This document shows positions 1 through 8,011 of a DNA stretch of 64,000 nt, piece after piece (positions within the stretch are counted from its first letter, which is position 1; the number at the start of each line of letters is the position of its first letter). Source of the DNA: Actinoallomurus purpureus (lineage in GTDB: Bacteria > Actinomycetota > Actinomycetes > Streptosporangiales > Streptosporangiaceae). The notes under the pieces were generated by a model. It made no database searches. It was not told where the DNA came from and saw only the letters and a program-made list of their open reading frames with translations. Made by a program: the position numbers and the translations under genes. The stretch lies in assembly GCF_024055795.1 (NCBI RefSeq), contig NZ_JAMXMY010000006.1, forward strand, positions 186,001 through 250,000, in the 5' to 3' direction.

Positions 1-202
1 CGGAGATTATCCAGATAATTCCCCTGAATAACGCCTGCATCCGGACATTCCGACTAGGCGGGGGGAGGGGGATGGATCCCTTGCGTCACCGGCGTCCCGG
101 ACGTCGAACGATGTCCCGCCAAACGCATCGCCGCGACCGTTTCCGGACATTGACAAATAGGGCGACTGACATGGGCAAGAACGGCTGACTACACTCTTCG
201 CT

Positions 203-607
203 GTGGGCCGTCATGTCTCGCCTGAGCGCAGGCGGTCGCTCCGCGGGGCGACGATCGTCGCCTTCACCGGGATCGCCGTGCTGGTCGGCGCCCTGGGTTT
301 CGCCGGCTATTCCATCTGGGCGCACGTCCGCGACCCGGAGCCGGCGCGGCACACGACCGCCGCCACCACGACCGCGACGCTGGCCCTGACCGTCACCGGT
401 TCCCAGTGCCAGGTGTTCGTCGGCGTCCCCGGCGGCGACATCCTGGTCAACCGCACCCTCGTGCACGGGCAGGCCGTACGGTTCGACGACGCGCGCCTCA
501 ACGTCGTGCTGAGCGACGCCGGAGCGGTCCAGATATACGTCAACGGCGTCCGGCGCCCGCCCGGCGAGCCGGGCCGGCGCGCCGAGTTCACCGCCGTGCG
601 CGGCTGA
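203..607 (+). CDS. Membrane-anchored protein with RodZ C-terminal-like (DUF4115) domain
   Basis: The 134-residue product has a basic N-terminus, one membrane helix at about residues 16-40, a Thr/Ala-rich linker, and a compact beta-rich domain from about residue 58. That domain begins ALTVTGSQCQVFVGVPGG and ends with a VQIYVNG segment, which resembles the DUF4115 domain at the C-terminus of RodZ. The N-terminal helix-turn-helix of true RodZ is absent, so this is a short relative and not a cell-shape protein by this evidence. The GTG start has no clear Shine-Dalgarno sequence, and leaderless translation is possible. The gene stands alone, convergent with the CopC-like gene. The domain call is moderate and the function is unknown. 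Confidence 0.6.
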   Translation: MGRHVSPERRRSLRGATIVAFTGIAVLVGALGFAGYSIWAHVRDPEPARHTTAATTTATLALTVTGSQCQVFVGVPGGDILVNRTLVHGQAVRFDDARLNVVLSDAGAVQIYVNGVRRPPGEPGRRAEFTAVRG

Positions 608-655
608 GGCGCCGGCCCCCGGCAGCGCCGGGGGCCGGTCCGTGGTCGTCGCCGG

Positions 656-1261
656 TCAGGTCCGCGCGGCGCGGCGTCTGCGGAGGAGCACGCCGACGCC
701 GGCCACCGCAGCGACGATGACGGCGCCCAGGCCGACCCACCACCAGCCGGCGCTCGACGTGTCGGTGGTCCGCCGCGCGGCCGGGGTGCTCGACGGCACG
801 GCCGCCGCAGGGGCCGCCGACCCGGCCGTCGAGGAGCCGGTCGCCGGAGAACCGGCGGTCGGCGATGGCGACGTCCCGCCCACGACCGTGAACTTGTAGT
901 CGCCGGTGACCGGGTGACCGTCGTCGGCGACGACGCGCCAGCCGACCGTGTAGACGCCCGGCGGGAGGACACCTGCGACCTGCTCGGTCACCGTGGCGTC
1001 CGTCGCGTGCGCCTTGCCGGACTCGTGGTGGCCGCCCTTGGCATCGAGCACGACGATGCCGGGGAACCTCACCGCCTCGGCGAAGGTCAGCTTGATCCGG
1101 GCCGGGGACGGCACCTTCGAGCCCTTGGCGGGCACGGCGGCGGTCAGTGTGGTGTGGGCGTCGGCGGGGGCGGCCGTGAGAAGGCCGGTGACGGCCACCG
1201 CGGCGATCGCGGCGGCGAGCCGGCTTACCGGCCTCCGGCCGGCACGGACCGGGATGCGCAT
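656..1261 (-). CDS. copC: CopC-domain copper resistance protein, exported and membrane-anchored
   Basis: The 201-residue protein has a signal peptide (about 1-35, ending PADAH), a CopC immunoglobulin-like domain (about 36-128), a Ser/Thr/Pro/Ala-rich spacer, and a C-terminal helix followed by RRRRR that anchors it outside the membrane. The mature N-terminus starts with His (HTTLTAAVPAKGSKV), as in the CopC/YobA family, where that residue helps bind Cu(II). A second motif, DDGHPVTGDYKFTV, carries the conserved Asp and His. It lies 73 nt downstream of a membrane protein gene on the same strand, a pairing seen in actinobacterial copper clusters. No CopD fusion is present. The family call is firm; a copper role is known for the family, not shown here. 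Confidence 0.88.
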   Translation of the reverse strand: MRIPVRAGRRPVSRLAAAIAAVAVTGLLTAAPADAHTTLTAAVPAKGSKVPSPARIKLTFAEAVRFPGIVVLDAKGGHHESGKAHATDATVTEQVAGVLPPGVYTVGWRVVADDGHPVTGDYKFTVVGGTSPSPTAGSPATGSSTAGSAAPAAAVPSSTPAARRTTDTSSAGWWWVGLGAVIVAAVAGVGVLLRRRRAART

Positions 1262-1301
1262 GGGAGTTCTCCGTTCGTGATGCTCGCTGAGCGTGCTGAT
1301 G

Positions 1302-1322
1302 ACCGGATCCGGCGGATCCGGT
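1302..1322. promoter_or_regulatory. Perfect palindrome upstream of copC
   Basis: Two 10-bp arms (ACCGGATCCG and its complement) surround a single G. The palindrome lies between the stop of the membrane gene at 1335 and the copC start at 1261. It could be an operator for copC or an intercistronic hairpin. There is no T-run on either side, so a classical terminator is less likely. Confidence 0.45.
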
Positions 1323-1334
1323 GCGGCGAGGCGT

Positions 1335-1898
1335 TCAGCGGAACGCCGGGAACGGAGCGGGCGGCCCGCGCCGGGTGAGGACGTGACGGAGGACGCGTTC
1401 GGAGGGGCGGCCCACCGAGTCGGCGAGGACGTGCCCGCCCGGTGCCGGCAGGGGAACGGGCGACGACAGGAGCGCCCGCAACGGCCGGATGACGGCGGCC
1501 GCAGCCCTCCTGGCCAGCCGCCACACGGCGCGCTCTCCGCGCCGCAGCCACCAGGCCGAGGCGACGGCCGCCGTCACGTGCGCGAGCGTCATCGCCCGGG
1601 TGCCGGGGGAGGCGAGGGCCGCCGGATGGTGGGCCATGTGCTGACCGTGCTGTGCCGCGGTGAACAGCACGTGCAGCATGAACTGCCCGCCGAGCAGCCC
1701 GGCCAGGATCGTGCCCAGGGACCGCTCGGTGCCCGCGAGGACGACGGCCACGATAGTCAGCCCCACCAGCCCGGCCCCGATCGCGGCCGGTGGCACGGCC
1801 TCATGGGAGGCCGTCACATGCCCCACGACGGCCAAGGCGACGCACACGGCGGCGAACACCACCGCGCGGGCGAGACGGAGGACCGGATCGTTGGGCAT
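1335..1898 (-). CDS. Integral membrane protein of a CopC-associated type
   Basis: I take the ATG at 1898 because GGGAGGATGAAGGGG precedes it, giving 187 residues. Four hydrophobic segments fill about residues 8-105, and the tail is basic and Arg/Ala/Pro-rich. The loop AAQHGQHMAHH is rich in His and Met, which suggests metal contact. It is the first gene of a probable two-gene unit with the CopC gene. Proteins of this shape are common beside copC or ycnI in actinomycetes, but I do not recognise a named family with certainty. The link to copper is inferred from the neighbour and the loop only. Confidence 0.6.
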   Translation of the reverse strand: MPNDPVLRLARAVVFAAVCVALAVVGHVTASHEAVPPAAIGAGLVGLTIVAVVLAGTERSLGTILAGLLGGQFMLHVLFTAAQHGQHMAHHPAALASPGTRAMTLAHVTAAVASAWWLRRGERAVWRLARRAAAAVIRPLRALLSSPVPLPAPGGHVLADSVGRPSERVLRHVLTRRGPPAPFPAFR

Positions 1899-2093
1899 GA
1901 CCCCTTCATCCTCCCACCGCCTGTACGGGGTACCCCAAAGGGGCCCAACGGCCCTCCGCCGGGCCTGCGGGGTGGTGGACGTAACCATGCTCCCTACCGG
2001 GCCGCCATGGCGCTTCGCCACCTTGGTCGGACCGTAGTCATCGAGCGTGCCAATAGAGCACGGCGACGAACACGGCAACGAAGAGGAGCTCAC

Positions 2094-2234
2094 ATGCCTT
2101 ACAACGAGCATTGGAAGCGGAATCTCCCCACCCGCCAAGAGCTCATCCAGCAGAGGCGTGCCCAGGCCGGGACGACGACCACGGGGTCGGAGAAGCCCAG
2201 CGGAGAGGCCCAGGGCGGTTCGAACAACGGCTGA
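2094..2234 (+). CDS. Small hydrophilic protein, 46 aa
   Basis: A short gene begins ATG with a strong Shine-Dalgarno (AAGAGGAGCTCAC-ATG) and encodes a 46-residue protein starting MPYNEHWKRNLPTRQELIQQ. It is charged at the N-terminus and Gly/Ser/Thr-rich at the C-terminus, with no signal peptide or membrane helix. A near-ideal rho-independent terminator follows 18 nt after the stop, which supports an independent, well-defined transcript. The gene is divergent from the copC-associated membrane gene. I do not recognise the family. The ribosome site and terminator make a real expressed gene likely. Confidence 0.68.
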   Translation: MPYNEHWKRNLPTRQELIQQRRAQAGTTTTGSEKPSGEAQGGSNNG

Positions 2235-2252
2235 GCGAAAGCGGCCGTGACC

Positions 2253-2280
2253 GGCGCCCCCCTCTGGGGGGCGCCTTTTT
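2253..2280 (+). terminator. Rho-independent terminator after the 46-aa gene
   Basis: A perfect 10-bp stem (GGCGCCCCCC with GGGGGGCGCC) around a TCT loop is followed by TTTTT. This is the clearest intrinsic terminator in the window. Confidence 0.9.
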
Positions 2281-2528
2281 CGTCCCCAAGCGGGCATCGG
2301 AGCTCAAGCCGCATCGCCCTGGCCCTTCCGTCCTCCCACCGCACCGCTCCGGTGACGCTTCGGCCGTGGCTATTGACGACGGGATCATCCGTATCTAATT
2401 TTCATACGACCGACTCATCCTGTTGGTTCTTTTCACCGATGAGTGTTTAGGCTGCTATGGGACGCACCGAGCCGGACACTCGTCTCCGACCACCGGCCCG
2501 GCGTGGCCGAGCCGAGGGAGATCCACCG

Positions 2529-3788
2529 ATGACGACACGACGCGGAATGCTTCGCGGAATCGCGGTCGCCGGAGCGGCCGTCCCGTTCGCCTCACTAAAT
2601 CCCCGGGCCGCGCAGGCCTCGCCCGGCGGAGGGGTGCGCACGGGGTTCGAGGTGCTGCGGGCCGGTGGCTACCGTGAGTTGCGCGGCCAGAAGATCGGTG
2701 TCGTGGCCAACCCGACCGCGGTGATCCGCGACCTGAGCCACGAGGTCGACGTCATGCACGGCGCGTCCGGCCTGAACCTCGTCGCGGTCTTCGGCCCCGA
2801 GCACGGGTTCCGCGGCTCGGCGCAGGCCGGCGGGTCTGAGGGCTCCTACAAGGACCCGCGCACCGGGATCCCCGTCTACGACGCCTACGCCAAGACCCCC
2901 CAGCAGATCGCGGACGACTTCACCAAGGCCGGCGTCGACACGGTGGTCTTCGACATCCAGGATGCCGGCGCGCGCTTCTACACCTATGTCTGGACGATGT
3001 ACGACTGCATGCGCGCGGCCATCCTGGCGGGCAAGCGCTTCGTCGTGCTGGACCGGCCGAACCCCCTCGGCGGCCTGGAGGCGACCGGCCCCGTCCTCCA
3101 CCCCGAGTACGCCTCGGGCGTGGGGCGTGAGCCGATCGCCCAGCAGCACGGCATGACCGTCGGTGAGCTCGCCCGCCTCTTCGACGGGGAGTTCCTGAGC
3201 GGGAAGGCGAAGCCGGAGGTCGCGGGGATGCGCGGGTGGCGCCGCGGCATGACGTACGAGGAGACGGGCCTGCCGTGGGTGCCGCCCTCCCCGAACATGC
3301 CGACGGTCGACACGGCGGTCGCCTATCCGGGCATGGGCCTGTTCGAGGCGGTGAACCTCTCGGAGGGACGCGGCACGACCCTTCCGTTCCAGATGGTCGG
3401 CGCGCCGTACGTCGACTGGCACTGGGTCGACGACCTGAACGGCCTGGGCCTGCCCGGCGTGCGGTTCCGCGAGGCGTACTTCGTGCCCACCTTCTCCAAG
3501 TGGCAGAACCAGAACTGCGGCGGCGTGCAGCTGGTCGTCACCGACCGCCGGCGCTACGACCCGATCCGCACGGCCCTCGCCATGATCATCAGCGCCCGGA
3601 GGCTCTACCCGAAGGACTTCGCCTGGCGGGAGAGCAAGGCCCCGTACTGGATCGACAAGCTCACCGGCTCCGACCAGGTCCGCACCGCCATCGACGGCGG
3701 CGCGAAGGTCGACCAGGTCGTCGCCGGATGGCAGGACGATCTCGCGCGGTTCCGCGCCCGGCGGGCTCGCTACCTGCTGTACCGCTGA
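2529..3788 (+). CDS. NamZ-like exo-beta-N-acetylmuramidase (DUF1343), Tat-exported
   Basis: The 419-residue protein is a DUF1343 member. The family includes NamZ, which releases terminal MurNAc from peptidoglycan fragments. I place the start at the ATG at 2529, after GAGGGAG; the frame is open further upstream. The N-terminus has a Tat-type signal (TTRRGMLRG, then a hydrophobic stretch ending AAQA). Family hallmarks visible are IGVVANPTAV, FGPEHGFRG, VVFDIQDAGARFYTYVWTM, DRPNPLGG and NLSEGRGTTLPFQ. It is followed 37 nt later by a secreted serine hydrolase, so the pair probably works outside the cell on wall fragments. Family assignment is strong; substrate is taken from the family. Confidence 0.9.
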   Translation: MTTRRGMLRGIAVAGAAVPFASLNPRAAQASPGGGVRTGFEVLRAGGYRELRGQKIGVVANPTAVIRDLSHEVDVMHGASGLNLVAVFGPEHGFRGSAQAGGSEGSYKDPRTGIPVYDAYAKTPQQIADDFTKAGVDTVVFDIQDAGARFYTYVWTMYDCMRAAILAGKRFVVLDRPNPLGGLEATGPVLHPEYASGVGREPIAQQHGMTVGELARLFDGEFLSGKAKPEVAGMRGWRRGMTYEETGLPWVPPSPNMPTVDTAVAYPGMGLFEAVNLSEGRGTTLPFQMVGAPYVDWHWVDDLNGLGLPGVRFREAYFVPTFSKWQNQNCGGVQLVVTDRRRYDPIRTALAMIISARRLYPKDFAWRESKAPYWIDKLTGSDQVRTAIDGGAKVDQVVAGWQDDLARFRARRARYLLYR

Positions 3789-3825
3789 CGACCCTCCACC
3801 CCCCGCCGCGCCCCCAGGAGAGACG

Positions 3826-5592
3826 ATGCGCCGTGCCCTGCCGATCTTCCTTGCCCTCGCGGGCCTGTGCGCACCGGCTGCGGCGGCCCACGCCGACCCG
3901 GTGAAGGGGGCGTCGGCCCCCGCGCGGACGAGCGCCGCCGGGCCGCCGACCGTCACCGCCGCCGACCTGCGCTTCACCCCCGGCCGGACGCTCCGGTACG
4001 GCTCCCCGCAGCGGGCCGGGCTGCTGCCCGACGCGGTCGCGGCGATCGCCGAGGACGCGGCCGGCTACATGAACCCCTCACCGACGTACCCGCTCTACCC
4101 GGGCGCCGTCGTCCTCGCCGCCCGGAACGGCGTCGTCGCCGCTCAGGACGCGATGGGGTACGCGCTGCGGTACGCCGACGACAAGCCCACCGAACTGCCG
4201 CGTGACCAGTGGATACTGATGCGCAAGGACACGATCTTCGACCTGGCGTCCATGTCGAAGCTGTTCACGACCGTCGCGGCGATCCAGCAGATCGAGCGCG
4301 GCCGCATCGACCTGAACGCCACCGTCGCGTCGTACCTCCCCGGCTTCGGCCAGAACGGCAAGGACGCGATCACGATCCGCGAACTGCTCACCCACACGAG
4401 CGGCCTGCGACCGGACCTGCCCTTCTACAACTACACGGGCCGGACGGCACAGGAGGCGGCGCTGTTCGCGGACACGCCGCAGGCCAGGCCCGGCACCGCC
4501 TACATCTACTCCGACCTCAACATGATCACCATGCAGTTCGTGCTGGAGAAGGTGACCGGGAGGACCCTGGACGCCCTCGTCAGGGACGGCATCACCCGGC
4601 CGCTCGGCATGCGCGACACCGGCTACAACCCGCCTGCGGCGGAGCGGCCGCGGATCGCCGCCACGGAGTACGAGCACAAGCCGTACGCGGCGCTGGACCG
4701 TGGCCTCGTCTGGGGCCAGGTCCACGACGAGAACTCCTACGCGCTCGGCGGGGTCGCCGGACACGCCGGGGTGTTCTCCACCGCCCACGACATCGCGATC
4801 TTCGCCCAGATGATCCTCGACGGCGGCCGGTACGGCCACGCCCGCGTCCTGGACGACACGTCCGTCCGGCTGCTGTTCACCGACTTCAACACGGCGTTCC
4901 CCGGCAACGCCCACGGGCTCGGCTTCGAGCTCGGCCTGCGCTGGTACGAGGACGCGATGACCTCCCCGGTCACCATCGGGCACACCGGCTACACCGGCAC
5001 CAGCCTCGTGATCGACCCGATCTCCCGGTCTTTCGTGATCCTGCTGACCAACCGGGTGCACCCCAGCCGCAACTGGGGCAGCATCAACCCCGCGCGGCGC
5101 ACCGTCGCCCATGACGTGGCCCGGGCGGTCCCCGTACGGCCCGCCGAGGGCCGCGACGCCTGGTTCTCCCAGATGGCGGACGGCACGACCGCGACCCTGA
5201 CCGCGCCGATGCCCACGAGTGCCGCCCGGCTGTCCTTCGACCTCTGGTACGACACCGAGGAGACCGACACGGGCGTGCTCGAGACGTCACCGGACGGGAA
5301 GACCTGGACGCCCGCGCCGCTGTCCCTGCGCGCCGGGCGCACCGCGTGGACCGTCGCCGGGGCGTTCTCCGGCTTCGCCGGGCGGAGCTGGGCCACGGCC
5401 ACCGCGACACTGCCGGCGGGGACCACCTCGGTGCGCTGGCGCTACACGACCGACGCGGCGTACGAGGGGCGGGGCGTGTACGTCGACGGCGTACGGGCGC
5501 GGGACACCGCCGGGCGCCTGGTCTTCGACGGCGAACGCCCCGCCGACGCCGCCCGCTTCCAGCCCGCCGGCTGGATCCGCAGCTCCGACTGA
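3826..5592 (+). CDS. Secreted serine hydrolase, class C beta-lactamase-like fold, with C-terminal beta domain
   Basis: The 588-residue product has a Sec signal (about 1-24) and a beta-lactamase/penicillin-binding fold to about residue 430. The catalytic S-x-x-K is SMSK at 142-145; a YSDLN segment fits the second motif and HTGYTG the third (HTG in place of KTG). From about 450 a beta-rich domain resembles the carbohydrate-binding or immunoglobulin-like tails of secreted hydrolases. It lies in the same direction just downstream of the NamZ-like gene, so a role in wall-fragment hydrolysis or as an esterase/DD-peptidase is likely; resistance is not implied. Its last codons (AARFQPAGWIRS) recur as a detached copy at 7901-7940. 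Confidence 0.86.
   Translation: MRRALPIFLALAGLCAPAAAAHADPVKGASAPARTSAAGPPTVTAADLRFTPGRTLRYGSPQRAGLLPDAVAAIAEDAAGYMNPSPTYPLYPGAVVLAARNGVVAAQDAMGYALRYADDKPTELPRDQWILMRKDTIFDLASMSKLFTTVAAIQQIERGRIDLNATVASYLPGFGQNGKDAITIRELLTHTSGLRPDLPFYNYTGRTAQEAALFADTPQARPGTAYIYSDLNMITMQFVLEKVTGRTLDALVRDGITRPLGMRDTGYNPPAAERPRIAATEYEHKPYAALDRGLVWGQVHDENSYALGGVAGHAGVFSTAHDIAIFAQMILDGGRYGHARVLDDTSVRLLFTDFNTAFPGNAHGLGFELGLRWYEDAMTSPVTIGHTGYTGTSLVIDPISRSFVILLTNRVHPSRNWGSINPARRTVAHDVARAVPVRPAEGRDAWFSQMADGTTATLTAPMPTSAARLSFDLWYDTEETDTGVLETSPDGKTWTPAPLSLRAGRTAWTVAGAFSGFAGRSWATATATLPAGTTSVRWRYTTDAAYEGRGVYVDGVRARDTAGRLVFDGERPADAARFQPAGWIRSSD
5544..5583 (+). repeat. 40-bp direct repeat, copy 1 (inside the hydrolase 3' end)
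   Basis: These 40 bases are identical to 7901-7940 and encode DAARFQPAGWIRS at the C-terminus of the secreted hydrolase. The two copies bound the ATPase, XRE, DUF397 and transposase-remnant segment, as a target-site or attachment duplication would. Confidence 0.85.
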
Positions 5593-5599
5593 AGTTTCT

Positions 5600-5635
5600 G
5601 CCGACCGCGCCGGAGGTCCGGCCGGCGCGGTCGGC
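5600..5635 (+). terminator. Hairpin after the secreted hydrolase gene
   Basis: A 14-bp perfect stem (GCCGACCGCGCCGG with its complement) around an 8-nt loop lies 7 nt beyond the stop. There is no T-run, as is usual for terminators in very GC-rich actinomycetes. It may also serve the oncoming ATPase gene. Confidence 0.7.
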
Positions 5636-5665
5636 GCCTTCCGGGGTCTGTAGCGTCGAGAGACC

Positions 5666-6049
5666 TCACGACTCCAGCACCGCGAAGACGACCTTGCCGA
5701 CGTTGCCGGCGAGGGGACGGACGCCCCAGCGTCGGCTGAGCTGCTCCACGACGAACAACCCCCGACCCGACTCGTCGGCCGGCTCCGCCTCTTGTACGCG
5801 TGGCATGGTGCCGGCGGCGTCCTCCACCTCCAGCCACAGCGCACCGTCGTCGGTGCGGGCAAGACGTACGGTGACCTCGTCTCCTGAGGCATAGCGGACG
5901 GTGTTGGTGACGAGCTCGCTCGCCACCAGGCATGCCACGTAGTCGTCCATGTCCCAGTCGTCCAGTGCGAGGCGGACGAACCTGCGAACCTCCGCCACGG
6001 CCTCCGGGCACCGCTTCACGACGATCTCGACTTGCGCCGCCTCCATCAT
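5666..6049 (-). CDS. ATP-binding protein of the anti-sigma (RsbW/HATPase_c_2) type
   Basis: The 127-residue product is a stand-alone GHKL ATPase domain. It shows the N-box LVASELVTNTVRYA, then WLEVEDAAG (G1 box) and DESGRGLFVVEQLSRRWG (G2 box), as in the many RsbW-like regulators of streptomycetes. I choose the second Met at 6049 because GGAGGGG lies 4 nt before it. It is divergent from the XRE regulator gene, with a 139-bp intergenic stretch holding a palindrome. In actinomycetes such ATPases commonly sit beside XRE/DUF397 pairs. Partner sigma factor or target is not visible. Family call is strong, precise role unknown. Confidence 0.85.
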   Translation of the reverse strand: MMEAAQVEIVVKRCPEAVAEVRRFVRLALDDWDMDDYVACLVASELVTNTVRYASGDEVTVRLARTDDGALWLEVEDAAGTMPRVQEAEPADESGRGLFVVEQLSRRWGVRPLAGNVGKVVFAVLES

Positions 6050-6115
6050 GCGACCCCTCCATGACTGATGGTGATGTGCCAATCACATGAAGTCGCATTC
6101 CGGCCTATGATGTGT

Positions 6116-6135
6116 CTGCCACTCAGACGTGGCAG
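6116..6135. promoter_or_regulatory. Inverted repeat before the XRE gene, probable operator
   Basis: CTGCCAC and GTGGCAG arms are separated by TCAGAC, with GTGGCAAG recurring just downstream. A second palindrome (GTCTG/CAGAC) overlaps it. The position between the divergent ATPase and XRE genes suits autoregulation; this is inferred. Confidence 0.5.
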
Positions 6136-6188
6136 GTAGTGGCAAGTCGCTGGCTGAAATCGGAAGGTTCCACCGAGAGGCAGGTGCC

Positions 6189-6989
6189 ATGCCGCCCCGC
6201 CGTCAGGGTTACCGTCAGTCGCCCGCACTCGTCGCCTTCGGCCGTCAGATGCGCCGAAGGCGTGAGGCGAAAGGTCTCAAGCAGGAGGCCATCGCTCGCT
6301 TGACGAGGGTGAGTGCTCCCCAGGTGAGCAAGATCGAGGCCGGGAAGAAGCGCGCCACCCGATCTTTTGTGGGAGTCGTCGATGAAATGCTCGAAGCGGG
6401 TGGGGCGCTGATCAGCCTGTGGGAGGACTTGAACGAAGACGGCCACCCGGTACCGATCTGGTTCGACTGGCCGCAGATAGAGGCAGACGCTATTGAGCTG
6501 ACGTGCTATCAGCTATCGGTGATGGCCGGGCTGGCGCAGTCGGCGGCCTACGCGACGGCGATCCTCAACGGTAATGAGAAGGCTGTGGACGCGCGTTTGG
6601 AACGCCAGAAGCTCTTCGACAAGGAGAATGCTCCTACCGTGGCGCTGTTGGTCGACGAGCAGTCTCTGTACCGGCCGGTCGGCACGGCCGAAACTATGCG
6701 TGACCAACTGCACCACCTGCTCTCACTGAGTGAGCGCCCGAACGTGACGGTGCAGGTCGTGGCCGGCAGCGGCGAACACTCCGGGAACGGCAGCAGCTTC
6801 GTCGTCGCGACGATGGCCGATATGAGCCGGGTAGCCTATGTGGAGACGGTTATACGAGGACTCGCAACGGATGACCCTGCGGACCTCGCAACGCTTTCGC
6901 GTGTTCTGGTCGATCTCCGAAACAGAACGCTTCCAGGGCACATGTCACGGGACCTCATCAGGAAGGTGGCCGAAGAGCGATGGACCTAA
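6189..6989 (+). CDS. XRE-family helix-turn-helix regulator with DUF5753 domain
   Basis: The 266-residue protein has an N-terminal Cro/CI-type helix-turn-helix (about residues 12-65; RRRREAKGLKQEAIARL then SAPQVSKIEAGKK) and a DUF5753 domain over the rest. DUF5753 regulators pair with small DUF397 proteins throughout the actinomycetes, and here a DUF397 start codon overlaps the stop. I use the ATG at 6189 because the DNA-binding domain begins right after it; an upstream GTG would add 20 residues. GC content is lower than in neighbouring genes, in keeping with a mobile segment. The regulated process is unknown. Confidence 0.9.
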   Translation: MPPRRQGYRQSPALVAFGRQMRRRREAKGLKQEAIARLTRVSAPQVSKIEAGKKRATRSFVGVVDEMLEAGGALISLWEDLNEDGHPVPIWFDWPQIEADAIELTCYQLSVMAGLAQSAAYATAILNGNEKAVDARLERQKLFDKENAPTVALLVDEQSLYRPVGTAETMRDQLHHLLSLSERPNVTVQVVAGSGEHSGNGSSFVVATMADMSRVAYVETVIRGLATDDPADLATLSRVLVDLRNRTLPGHMSRDLIRKVAEERWT

Positions 6990-7135
6990 GTGGTGTGGAG
7001 TGGCGTAAGACGGCGCGAAGCTTGAACAACGGCGGCGAGTGCGTCGAGGTTGCCGCTCTCCTCGGCGTGGCGGCGGTCCGTGACAGCGCGGTTGCTGGCG
7101 GCTCCGTGCTCGCGGAGACCTCTGCGGCAAGCTGA
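6980..7135 (+). CDS. DUF397 protein, C-terminally shortened
   Basis: The ATG overlaps the XRE stop by 10 nt, the usual arrangement of these pairs. The 51-residue product begins MDLSGVEWRKTARSLNNGGE and continues CVEVAAL and VAAVRDS, which match the W-x-K-S-S-x-S and CVEVA motifs of DUF397. It then stops early: family members usually continue to about 60-70 residues with an F-x-x-x-x-W-x-x-F tail, which is missing. The stop lies exactly where transposase-derived sequence begins, so the 3' end was probably replaced by insertion. Family call is strong; whether the short form works is uncertain. Confidence 0.78.
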   Translation: MDLSGVEWRKTARSLNNGGECVEVAALLGVAAVRDSAVAGGSVLAETSAAS

Positions 7136-7136
7136 G

Positions 7137-7470
7137 GCGACCGTAATCGGCTCGGCCGCCCCCCCACCGCCCCGGCCGCTTTGGCGGTGCGTCATCGCAG
7201 AGAACAGCACCAGTCGCCCGTCGGCGCCCCAGGACCCGTGCAGGTCCTTGCCGTTCAGCGCGATCGCCCGGCGGCCTCGTCACAGCCGGCGTGCTCGCGT
7301 AGCCATGCCCCCACCGCCCGGTCCAGCGCATCGGCATCCAGCGCGATCAGCGCCCGCCGCAGTGTTCCCGCACTCGGCGCCACTCGCCGCCGGCGCACCG
7401 GATGCCAGCGCACGCCCAACAGCGCCGGCAACGATTGCGGCAGGTCAGCAGCCACCGACCCCGTGATCAC
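7137..7470 (-). pseudogene. ISAs1-family transposase remnant, N-terminal part, frameshifted
   Basis: The first frame starts near 7470 and reads DLPQSLPALLGVRWHPVRRR with TLRRALIALDADALDRAVG, the N-terminal associated domain of ISAs1-type transposases. It stops at 7255. A second frame carries on with AIALNGKDLHGSWGADGRLV, equivalent to the family motif AVDGKTLRGS. The rest of the catalytic domain is missing and no terminal inverted repeats are evident. It is a decayed fragment abutting the shortened DUF397 gene. Confidence 0.7.
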
Positions 7471-7619
7471 AGAGAGAAGGTCATCTTCGTTTCACCAGTC
7501 TGATGGGGAATCAGCCTCGAAATCGTCCCGGGGGACCCGTGTGTTTCCACGGCGTCTACTCAGACGAGAAAATTGTCGTCTCAGTGGACGGCGGCTGAGG
7601 CGGTGACGTGCCGTCGGCG

Positions 7620-7830
7620 CCCATTACATGGGCATTTATCACACGAGGCCAGGGCGATAACGGGCGGTGCCGGCGCGGGTGTGCGCGGCGTCGATGGTGA
7701 CCGGCACCCCCGGCGGGCGTCCCCCACTCGGCGCGGCGAACCGCTACCCGACCGGATCTCGGCGAGCACCCGGCAACCGCGACAGCTCCTACGGCGGACC
7801 GGCTGCCTACTGGCCACGCTAAGTAGTCGC
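7620..7830 (-). pseudogene. Second transposase scrap with a catalytic-Asp motif
   Basis: The minus strand near 7653-7725 reads GVPVTIDAAHTRAGTARYR and then stops, which resembles the GVVVTADALHTQR catalytic motif of ISAs1 transposases. Upstream codons are broken. On the transcript this piece would come before the N-terminal piece at 7137-7470, which is the wrong order for one element, so two insertions or a rearrangement are implied. This is a weak call. Confidence 0.45.
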
Positions 7831-7900
7831 GCTGAGCCTCGTCGGGCTGCCCGCCGATCGGCGAGGAACTCGCCGGCATACGCGCATTCGCGGCGCGGGT

Positions 7901-7940
7901 CGACGCCGCCCGCTTCCAGCCCGCCGGCTGGATCCGCAGC
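7901..7940 (+). repeat. 40-bp direct repeat, copy 2 (detached gene 3' end)
   Basis: This copy is identical to 5544-5583. It sits in a short open stretch reading RAFAARVDAARFQPAGWIRS, then AN and a stop at the same relative place as in the intact gene. No promoter or start belongs to it. It marks the right edge of the 2.3-kb accessory segment. Confidence 0.85.
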
Positions 7941-8011
7941 GCGAACTGAAACCGCGCGGTGTGACCGATCTGACGCTCGGCCACGGTTCCGAGCTGGCTC
8001 GATTGGCTATG

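Noticed and set aside
2595-3977. 460-codon minus-strand frame opposite the NamZ-like gene
   Set aside because: No homology, and DUF1343 motifs are unambiguous on the plus strand.
3826-5592. Beta-lactam resistance gene
   Set aside because: The fold is shared with esterases and DD-peptidases; the partner NamZ-like gene points to wall-fragment hydrolysis and nothing here shows resistance.
6986-7210. Minus-strand small ORF opposite DUF397
   Set aside because: It is the read-through of transposase remnant codons into antisense DUF397; no start signal.
7137-7830. Intact insertion sequence
   Set aside because: Frames are broken, parts are in the wrong order and no terminal inverted repeats or target duplications were found around it.
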